A program made the translations under genes and the position numbers. The notes under the pieces are model-generated. The model saw nothing but the letters and a program-made list of their open reading frames with translations. It had not been told where the DNA came from and made no database searches. This document shows, piece by piece, positions 56,302 to 64,000 of a stretch of DNA of 64,000 nucleotides; the stretch's first letter is position 1; each line of letters starts with the position of its first letter. This stretch comes from Leptodactylus fallax (lineage: Eukaryota; Chordata; Amphibia; Anura; Leptodactylidae), in contig CAMRHE010000054.1 of assembly GCA_947044405.1 (NCBI GenBank), forward strand, positions 1,736,001 to 1,800,000, in the 5' to 3' direction.

Positions 56302-56449
56302 CACCTAAATAAACAATTTTGCGGGAATGTTGAGTTATCTGTGTCTAATATTTGACACATTCAGAAGTCAGTTGAATTCCCTAACTTAGTCAATGATCTT
56401 TTAGTAGCACATGGGAAACTTACAAAATGGTGGACATCTCTGTTGTACA

Positions 56450-56690
56450 CTTTTTTCCATAGACATGCATGTCACTTTCACTTTGGCATAATTTTGGCCA
56501 TGTTTGCCTTAGAGAGCTAGAAACTGCATAGATAGGTTCCTAGGGTCCCTAACATAGTCATACACTATGATTTAAGCCAATTTAAGTTGTGGTTCATACC
56601 GAATTTTTTTCAACCAGAAACAAATCTTTGTATCAAACAAGCCGACCTGAAACGAAACTTGAAGGGGTTCACCCATCTCTATACTGAATC
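56450..56690. repeat. Dispersed repeat, copy 2 (see 41555-41802)
   Basis: Same ordered blocks as copy 1: CCATAGACATGCATGTCACT, GATAGGTTCCTAGG, CAATTTAAG and CATCTCTATACT, with substitutions and small indels. Confidence 0.7.
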
Positions 56691-57768
56691 TTTTCCCACA
56701 TATACAACAGTCTGCACATACAGTCACAATGACTGCTTCATGTGAATCGTTTCCCACAAACATATACATCAATCTGCATATAATGACTGCTTTGTGTGAA
56801 TGGAACTAACAAGTGTCAATCAACTTGCTAATATCATTGACTGGCCAGAAAATCTGCCCATGTACAAGGGGCTTTACAATTTGCTGTTCAGATGATAGAT
56901 ATATATTAGGCAATGGCTAATAATATAATCCCCTGCTATAGAACTGACCATCCAATCAAGGGTTGGCCTTCTCTGTACTAGGATAATATTTTCATCATGT
57001 AAGTATCTTCTAATGCCTCCATCTTATTACTTTTCATTATAAATTCTCATAAATAAAGATTATTATGATTCCATATTTATGGAAATGTTCATCTATATGT
57101 TTAAAAATGAAGTGTAGAGCATTATTAATTTAGTGATATTTCTGTCTTTTCTTATTATTCCGCTTCCTACTTCAAAGACTCTATGGGTGATATGCCTGAT
57201 GAACATCTCTTTATTGATAGCAAAGAGGTTAGATTTTTTCTGGATGGTGCAGGGGGTGACTAATTTCAAAGCCTTTATGATTCACCTCTGGTCACTTTGT
57301 GATTAGCAAGTCACATAATGCACATCAGAGAGGGTAATTCTCATTCAAGATATATAATTAGAGAACCAGCTCAGAAAGCAGATTGCCCCTGCAGGTTTAG
57401 GGATGTGATGTATTGAGGAGATTTAGCTGCCATTGATTTCATGCATTCATGAGGTGCAATTCATTCAAGTAAACAGAAGACTGTAAAACACAATTGGGAT
57501 TTTCTTTTGCATGTGTAAATGCATTTCAGTTACCATAAAATTATAAAGCACAATAGGGATTTTTCTGTTCACTTGTGTTTAGGATGAAAATCAATCTTGG
57601 GAGTTATTACTGTCAATTAGAGACTTTAACAACCATTTGTAACAATATCTCACATTTACATAAGATTTTAATGATGCCTGCCTGGTTTATGCTGTATAGC
57701 TTTGCAACTGTGTCAAAGAGTGTTCTATTTTGAGAATTTTTTTTATACCAGAAACTGAAATGTAATAT
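56691..57768. other. Unannotated A+T-rich stretch
   Basis: No domain-bearing frame or terminal repeats. The partial repeat CACATATACAAC...TCTGCACATA / AACATATACATCAATCTGCA at 56697-56780 suggests a small local duplication of about 65 bp. Confidence 0.35.
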
Positions 57769-58975
57769 ACAGTGGTTTGCAAAAGTATTCATACCCCCTT
57801 GAACTTTTTCACATTTTGTCACTTTACAACCACAAACATATTTTATTGAGATTTTAAGTTATAGACCAACACAAAGTCGCACATAATTGTGAAGTGGAAA
57901 AAATGATACATAGTTTTCAAAATGAAATAAAAATAAAAATCTGAAAAGTTTGACATGCAAAAGTATTCATCCCCTGTACTGTGATACCCTTAAATAAAAC
58001 CCAGTGAAATCAATTGCCTTCAGAAGTCACTTAATTAGTTAATAGAGTCCAGCTGTGTGTAATTTAGTCTCAGTATAAATACATCTGTTCTCTGAAGGCC
58101 TCAGTGGTTTTTTAGAGAACACTAGTGACAAACAGCATCATGAAGACCAAGGAACTCACTAGACAGGTCAGAGATAAAGTTGTGGAGAAGTTTAAAGCAA
58201 GGTATATAAAAACATATCCCAAGCTTTGAGCACTCCAAGAAGCACTTTTCAATTATTCTACAACTGCAAACCTTCCAAGACATGGCAGTCAACCTAAACT
58301 GGCAGATCGAGCAAGGAGAACACTGGTCAGAGAAGCAGCCAAGAGGCCCATGGTCACTCTGGAGGAGCAGCAGAAATCCAAAGCTCAGGTTGGGGAATCT
58401 GTCCACAGGACAACTATAAGTTTTGTACTCCACAAATCTGGCCTTTATGAAAGAGTGGCAAGAAGAAAACCATTGTTGAAAGAAAGACATAAGAAGTGCC
58501 ATTTGCAGTTTGCCGCAAGCTATATAGGGGACACAGCAAACATGTGTAAAAAGGTTCTCTGGTCAGATGAGACCAAAGTTGAACTTTTTGGCCTAAATGC
58601 AAAGCGCTATGTGTGTTGGAAAAGTAACACTGCTCCTCACCCTGAACACGCCACCCCACTGTGAAACATGGTCGTGGCAGCATCATGCTGTGGGGATGCT
58701 TTTCAGAGTTGCTAGTCAGAGTTGATGGGAAGATGGATGGAGCTAAGTACAGGGCAAGCCTGGTAGATAACCTGTTGGAGGCTGCAAAAGACTTGAGACT
58801 GGGAAGAGATTCACCTTCCAGCAAGACATTGACCCTAAGCATACAGCCAGGGCTACAGTGGAATGGCTTAGATCAAAGAATATGCATTTGTTAGAATGGC
58901 CCAGTCAAAGTCCAGACCTAAATCCCATTGAGCATCTGTGGCAAGACATGAAAATTGCTGTTCACAGACGCTCTC

Positions 58976-59531
58976 TGTCAGGAACTGAGCTCTCTGAGTC
59001 TTGAACCCTTGACTTCCTGGCTAGGTTCTGCAGCCTTGACCATTATGCCATTGAGAAGCCTGCTCATTCTGTGCCTTGCTTAGTCTGGTCTTTTCCATTG
59101 GAGTAATTGGCTTATGGCTATCACCTGCTCTGTGGCCAATCCCAGTTTAGCTAGCCCATATAAACCCACAGCATACTCCATTTTGTTCCTAATTATTATG
59201 GCTGTTTGTTCCTTGTTTACCCCTGAGCCTCACCACTACTCTACTGTTCCTGTGTACCAAACTCCGCAAACGTCTGACTACGGCTGATCCACTGCTCCTG
59301 TGTACCAAACTCCGCAAACGTCTGACTAAGGCTGATCCACTGCTCCTGTGTACCGAACTCTGCACACGTCTGACTAGGGCTGATCCACTGCTCCCGTGTA
59401 CCGAACTCTGCAAATGTCTGACCACAGTTTCTTGTACTCCTGAGGTACTATTCCTGCATCTCTAACTATTAAAGTACTGTACCGTTTGCCTCACCAATTG
59501 GACTCCAGATCTGATAACTAGCATTGTTACA
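58976..59531. mobile_element. Solo LTR (556 bp) with CTCTC duplication
   Basis: It begins TGTCAGGAACTGAG and ends GCATTGTTACA, and is flanked by identical CTCTC (58971-58975 and 59532-59536), interrupting the transposase between CACAGACG and CATCCAATCTGG. TG...CA ends with a 5-bp duplication are those of an LTR retroelement, and no internal region is left. CCATATAAACCC at 59156 may be a TATA box. It holds four 48-bp tandem units. Confidence 0.83.
59244..59430. repeat. Four 48-bp tandem units inside the solo LTR
   Basis: Copies of CTGCTCCTGTGTACCAAACT start at about 59244, 59292, 59340 and 59388, exactly 48 bp apart. The last is partial. Such repeats in LTRs often sit in the transcription-control region, but that role is inferred. 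Confidence 0.9.
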
Positions 59532-59897
59532 CTCTCCATCCAATCTGGCTGAGTTTGAGCTATTTTGCAAAGAAGAAAAGGCAAAAATCTCAGTCTCTAG
59601 ATGTACAAAGCTGGTAGAGACATACTTCAAAAGACTTGCAGCTGTAATTGCAGTGAAAGGTATAAAGTACAAAGTATTGATATAGGGGGGTGAATACTTT
59701 TGCACATCACACTTTTCAAATTTTTATTGGATTAAAATTTTGAAAACCATGTATCATTTTCCTTCCACATCACAATTATCTGCTACTTTGTGTTGGTCTA
59801 TCATTTAAAATCTCAATAAAATACATTTAAGTTTGTGGTTGTAAGGTGAGAAAATGTGAGAAAGTTCTAGGGGTATGAATACTTTTGCAAAGCACTG

Positions 59898-61754
59898 CAT
59901 AAATAATGTAGTTTCCATTGGAAAAGTTATTCCCGGACTTGAGATAAGGGATGCCCAGAATAAGATGTTGAGAAATGGTGCCATTCTCCACTCCAAAATA
60001 ACATATATGCCTCTGCCTCTCCCACTATGACTATGGAGGCTGAGTTATATGATCCTGCCTGGTGGGTTCTGTGATCCACAACTTCTTTCAAACTGTTGGT
60101 CCCCTGGAGACTTGCAGTCTCCATTCCTAACCCAGTGGCTGTAATTGTCCAGGTCTGCTCCAAGTCCCCTAAAACAGAGGGGTAGCCAAACACAGTGGAA
60201 GAAACTAAAGGGAAAACATAAGGGAAGCTGCTAAACACACAATCCAAGGGTAAATAAACCAATAGAATATATACAAACTATATACACAGTGGCACCAACA
60301 TAAGAAAAGAAAAACATATAAGCATGGTCCACTGGGATGCTCCACAGTCAGCAGGAGTCACTCTGTGTATGCTACTGCTGTCATTTGTTACTGTGACAAT
60401 ACATGTATCTCTAGGGGAAAATGTATAGTAGGCAGTGGATATAAACTTCTAGTTCTTACTTTTACACTTTTTAACATTTAAAATGCTCCAAAGAATTGCC
60501 TGTTTTGGGGGAAGATGCTTATGGTGAAAATGGTGGTAAGTGATGAAGTGGTTTTCCAGAACAAAAGTCACCAAAAATTATCCTTTTATGGGATCAGGAT
60601 GTTTCACAATCATGGCGCTGGTATTAGAAGATGTAACAGTTTTTCTTGTTTGATTTTGTTGATTATGCCAACAGTGTGGCAGTTGCAAGTAACAACAACA
60701 GAATTTAAAGAAAATGTGTGGCAGAATGTCAGCAAGCCAGGATTTCCTGCCAGTTGAAAAAGGAAGAATTGGCTTTATAAAACAAGTTTCCAATAATTAT
60801 CCCTGTGTTGGAGCAGATGCCACAGCAATATAGCATTGGAGGTGGAGGAGTGACAATTACAGAATTAAAAAAAAAATTGATTAAAAGCTGTAATATCTTC
60901 TGAAATGGAAAGGATTAGTTGAGAACAGCCCTTGGAAGCCAGAAGTGAAGCTGGACTAAAATGTCAGTTATCATTTTAACCCTTTCAGGACCAAGCATCA
61001 TTGATGCCCCAATGCTCAGGCCAAATTTAGCACTTTGGTATGCGTTGTTTTACACAGCAATATCTTTTTAATGACTTTGCATATCTCAGCTATTTTACCA
61101 TGTTTTTTCGGACACATAAGGCTTGAAATAAGTAACCTTATTTGTTAAATAAGTTGAATATTTTTTTTGCTAGTAGAAGAATGTTATAAAATGTGAAAAA
61201 AAGGAAATTTTGCTTCTTTTACCTAAAACAAAATAGTTTTTATATATATATCACTTAGATCTTTTTGACTATTAGTTGGATTAGTTATCAGTCCTTCCGT
61301 TTTGGAGGTTCTGATTGGTAACATTTAAATCTCTTGGATGATTTTGAGTACTGTCATCAATCAGGAAGGATTCTTTCACTTGAGTTTAGTCCAAAAGATT
61401 TCTTTGAAATACAGAACATGTCATACTAGTTGCTTCAGATTTTGGTCACCTCATGCTACCAACTATCCTTGCTTCTGTAGCTTATGTAGAGGCCTTATCT
61501 ATTATATTTTGAGCCACACGCTCCCTCTTGTTGAGTGTGTTATAGGCATCTCTCCAACATTGAGGTTGATATTAGAGAGGGCCCTCTTGCATTGTGCTTA
61601 CACAATTTTAAATCATTCACGGTTTACATAGCTTTCAGCTAAGTTTTAGTGGTATCAATAAAGGTTAATTTTTAGTTTACTTTATTATTCTTACTTTATA
61701 TTATAGTGGTTATAATGGATTCATAAAGCGAGAAAGCTACCTGGCCAATGCCCC
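59898..61754. other. Intergenic DNA, no gene recognised
   Basis: No domain motif in any frame. Around 60985-61260, CCCTTTCAGGACCAAGCATC and the following A+T-rich text look like a dispersed repeat. The frame 61338-61631 has no family signature. Confidence 0.35.
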
Positions 61755-61919
61755 TCTTAGAGGCCGATCTCCCTTATCAGTTTAGATGCCAAAATCCTGA
61801 TGAAAGTACTGGCATTTAGACTTGGTGCCATAATACTCTCATTAGTGGGTCAGATCAGACTGGATTTATGCTTGGGAAAACCAGATATTAATCTGAGGAG
61901 ACTCTATACAAACCTCCAA
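61755..61919 (+). pseudogene. L1-like reverse transcriptase scrap
   Basis: Plus-strand text LISLDAKILMKVLAFRLGAI followed by RLDLCLGKPDINLRRLYTNL matches the L1 RT segment that normally reads RPISLLN.DAKIL...DQTGFM. About 55 codons, with small frame changes. It ends at the MITE that begins near 61920. Confidence 0.7.
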
Positions 61920-62392
61920 ATTGCAGTTTTTCCCACAGCGCTTTTCACAGAAAGTCCGCAGTTTCCTGCTTCAATTATAAATATACCCAGCATTTCCGAT
62001 GGTATTATTGACATGATGTGATTTACAAATACCCAACGGTTTTTGAAATAGCAGTATGACCGCTGCAAATCTCATCCACTTTGCAGGTACTGTAAAATGC
62101 CGCGGTTTTTGCAGCAGTGTTTCCATCACGGCAAAATTGCGGCTTTTACGCAACGTCATGGGGCCCCAGTGTAAGGCTGCGGCTCCAAGTGGCGGAAACG
62201 CAGATTTTTTTGTTGCAGATTTTGCTGCGTTTTTTTGAGTCAAAGCCAAGGATGGCTACAAAAGGCATGGGAAATATATAGGAAGTACTTATACTTCTCC
62301 TTTCTGCTCAATCCACTCCTGACTTTGGTTTAAAAAACCTCAGCAAAATCTGCAACACAAAAATGCTGCGTTTCCGCAACATGGGGCCTAAG
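61920..62392. mobile_element. Two adjacent MITE copies related to 1979-2341
   Basis: The first ends ACGCAACGTCATGGGGCCCC at about 62174. The second runs from AAGGCTGCGGCTCC to CTGCGTTTCCGCAACATGGG at 62384. The interiors share GCAGATTTTGCTGCGTTTT and CGCGGTTTTTGCAGC motifs with the copy at 2 kb. Non-coding. Confidence 0.6.
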
Positions 62393-62394
62393 GG

Positions 62395-62608
62395 GTTGTT
62401 CATACTACCGTTAGTAGTGTCCATTGCTAGCATCCATTATAAAATGTTAACAATAGACATGAACAGATCTGTCATAAATCCGTCAATGGGATTTGATCTG
62501 TTGTCCGTTAGTGTCCGTTTTCATCAAATCAGTCACATGTCCGTTTTCTTAGCAGACATAACTGATGCTAACTGATGCTAAGGTGTCCGGTTTTTTAACT
62601 GATCCATT
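62395..62608. mobile_element. Left half of the 4045-type hAT-like MITE
   Basis: Begins AGGGGTTGTTCATACTACCG and continues GTGTCCATTGCTAGCATCC and GTTAGTGTCCGTTTTCATC, parallel to 4045 onward. It is cut at 62609 by the Tc1 element's TA insertion site, with no right half visible afterwards. Confidence 0.65.
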
Positions 62609-62610
62609 TA

Positions 62611-63630
62611 CAGTGGGTACGGAAAGTATTCAGACCCCTTTAAATTTTTCACTCTTTGTTTCATTGCAGCCATTTGCTAAAAGCAAAAAAGTTCATTTTA
62701 TTTCTCATTAATGTACACTCAGCACCCTCAGAAATGTAGATATTTTTGCAAATTTATTAAAAAAGAAAAACGGAAATATCACATGGTCATAAGTATTCAG
62801 ACTCTTTGCTGTGACACTCATATTTAACTCACATGCTGTCCATTTCCTTCTGATCCTCCTTGAGATGGTTCTACTCCTTCATTGGAGTTCAGCTGTGTTT
62901 AATTAAACTGACTGGACTTGGTTATGAAATGCACACACCTGTCTACTAAGACCTCACAGCTGACAGTGCATGTCAGAGCAAATGAGAATCATGACGTCAA
63001 AGGAACTGCCCAAGGAGCGCAGAGACAGAATTGTGGCAAGGCACAGATCTGGCCAAGGTTACAAAAGAATTTCTGCAGCACTCAAGGTTCCTAAGAGCAC
63101 AGTGGCCTCCATAATCCTTAAATGGAAGAAGTTTGGGACGACCAGAACTCTTCCTACACCTGGCAGTCCAGCCAAACTGAGCAATCATGGGATAAGAGCC
63201 TTGGTGAGAGAGGTAAAGAAGAACCCAAAGATCACTGAGGCTGATCTCCAGAGATGCAATAGGGAGATGGGAGAAAGTTCCACAAAGTCAACTATCACTG
63301 CCACTTCAGCCCTCCACCAGTTGGGGCTTTATGGTAGAGTGGCCCAAAGGAAGCCTCTCCTCAGTACAAGACATATGAAAGCCCACATAGAGTTTGCCAA
63401 AAAACACATGAAGGACTCCCAGACTATGAGAAATAAGATTCTCTGGCCTGATGAGATGAATGTTAAACTTTTTGGCATTAATTCTAAGCGGTATGTGTGG
63501 AGAAAACCAGGCACTGCTCATCACCTGCCCAATATACTCCCAACAGTGAAACCATCTAACCTGACGGAACTGGAGAGGATCTGCAAGGAAGAATGGCAGA
63601 GGTTCCCCAAATCCAGATGTGAAAAAGGTT
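62611..63630 (+). mobile_element. Tc1-like transposon with internal and 3' deletions
   Basis: It starts CAGTGGGTACGGAAAGTATT after TA (62609-62610). The left inverted repeat and transposase start are present. The centre of the catalytic domain and the right inverted repeat are missing. Confidence 0.85.
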
Positions 63631-63632
63631 AA
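62970..63632 (+). pseudogene. Tc1-like transposase, fourth family, internally deleted
   Basis: One open frame of 220 codons, probably starting at the internal MTSKELPKERRDRIVARHRS. Seen: GQGYKRISAALKVPKSTVAS (first helix-turn-helix), a PGSPAKLSNHG linker, STITATSALHQLGLYGRVAQ (second helix-turn-helix), RKPLLSTRHMKAH and ILWPDEMNVKLFG, where SDE has become PDE but the first Asp is kept. After ILPTVK it jumps to PSNLTELERICKEEWQRFPK, skipping about 110 residues including the second Asp and Glu. It could still encode a DNA-binding fragment, but not an enzyme. Confidence 0.87.
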
Positions 63633-63675
63633 GTAGTTAAGCGGAAGAAAAACCCCTACACATATTGAGTATAGA

Positions 63676-63730
63676 TGGAATACCGCCCGTCACACGGCCA
63701 TTTTTTGTGGTCGTGTGAATATGCCCTAAA
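63676..63730. repeat. Small MITE remnant
   Basis: CGTCACACGGCCATTTTTTG and GTGGTCGTGTGAATATGCCC form a short imperfect hairpin related to the TTGCACACGAC ends at 30569-30848. Confidence 0.4.
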
Positions 63731-63859
63731 TGCTTACTTTACATTTCAAATCCCTTTTGAACCCACTCCTGGGTTTTGGCTCAAAAAAGCACAGCAAATT
63801 TTGTCAATAGAAAAAATAAAAATGTTACGCCTCTCAGAAGATGACAATGCAAAATCAAA

Positions 63860-64000
63860 TGGTTTATGTTCAAAATTGGGTTTTGTTCAGCAAAATTAGG
63901 AACACATAAAAACAATATAAATTAGGTATCGCTGTAATCATACTGACCCATAGAATAAAGGTAACATGTTACTGATGTTGCACACAGCATGAGAAAAAAA
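63860..64000. repeat. Dispersed anuran-type repeat, cut by window edge
   Basis: AATATAAATTAGGTATCGCT and ACCCATAGAATAAAGGTAAC correspond to CATATAAATTTGGTATCCCC and ACATAGAATACAGGTGAC at 7347-7397. Same family as 6812-7685. Confidence 0.55.

Larger units (their letters stand above)
58140..59685 (+). pseudogene. Tc1-like transposase, third family, broken and split
   Basis: Seen in order: MKTKELTRQVRDKVVEKFKA (start), SVHRTTISFVLHKSGLYERV (second helix-turn-helix), [37 protein letters not shown] (first Asp), a frameshift in the region of the HGGGS motif (about 58665), the QQDI/DPKH segment out of frame near 58820, and [20 protein letters not shown] (Glu, 58900-58953). The C-terminus continues only after the solo LTR, at about 59540-59685 (ELFCKEEKAKI-like text, ending KYKVLI). 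One stop also lies in the N-terminal part (after KTYPKL). Confidence 0.83.
57770..59897 (+). mobile_element. Tc1-like transposon interrupted by a solo LTR
   Basis: It starts CAGTGGTTTGCAAAAGTATT after TA (57768-57769) and ends with the complement, GAATACTTTTGCAAAGCACTG, where the flanking TA has become CA. The inverted repeats run about 190 bp (GACCAACACAAAG and its complement are near the inner ends). The transposase is broken and a 556-bp LTR is inserted at 58976. Confidence 0.88.

Noticed and set aside
59189..59425. Repetitive RRLRSLVHRSSGSA frame
   Set aside because: Translation of the 48-bp tandem units in the solo LTR on the opposite strand.

Overview
This is vertebrate genomic DNA, most likely from a frog or toad. 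The case rests on many Tc1-like elements, L1/Tx1-like and CR1/L2-like LINEs, hAT-type elements with 8-bp target duplications, a Ty3/gypsy element and several dispersed repeats that I know, from memory, as common in anuran genomes. No single sequence proves the species. I see no host protein-coding gene, rRNA or tRNA, and no prokaryotic operon or CRISPR array. Almost every recognisable reading frame belongs to a mobile element.

Layout. 1-1020: antisense L2/CR1-like LINE. 2-5 kb: small inverted-repeat elements, a LINE 3' end and three tandem hairpins. 5.7-8.2 kb: a Tc1 copy split by another repeat. 8.5-9.4 kb: two large palindromes. 10.7-21.1 kb: one degenerate L1/Tx1-like LINE with about 10-bp flanking duplications. 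It has been invaded by two hAT-like elements, a Tc1-like element (itself hit by an unidentified insert carrying a second Tc1) and an antisense L1 fragment. 21.5-23.9 kb: a TTAA-flanked MITE, a TA microsatellite beside a hairpin, a mariner remnant and a fold-back repeat. 24.2-28.3 kb: a 4.1-kb hAT-like element with a perfect 8-bp duplication, holding two minisatellites and a Tc1 copy whose transposase frame is intact. 31.0-33.7 kb: two different Tc1 copies fused end to end. 33.7-41.8 kb: old repeats, a chromodomain-like fragment and a roughly 100-bp minisatellite.

42.4-49.4 kb holds a young Ty3/gypsy retrotransposon. Its LTRs differ at 12 of 831 compared positions, and gag and pol each carry one in-frame stop. 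It abuts a block of pure G, C and T runs that looks artefactual. 49.4-54.6 kb is a CR1-like LINE broken by a MITE, a Tigger (pogo) element and a hAT-like element that carries a 1.5-kb minisatellite. 55.7-64 kb has another hAT-like element, a Tc1 copy containing a solo LTR, an L1 reverse-transcriptase scrap, small MITEs and a deleted Tc1 copy.

The most unusual feature is a shared cargo. Two hAT-like families with different terminal repeats carry the same hairpin core (ATTATACTCTGGGGTCT and its complement) followed by a minisatellite of GGGCCACTGTGGAGCATTATACTGT type. A third hAT-like family carries the same minisatellite without that hairpin. This looks like a minisatellite seed being spread and amplified by unrelated DNA transposons. 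All names are from motif recognition by eye, without database searches.
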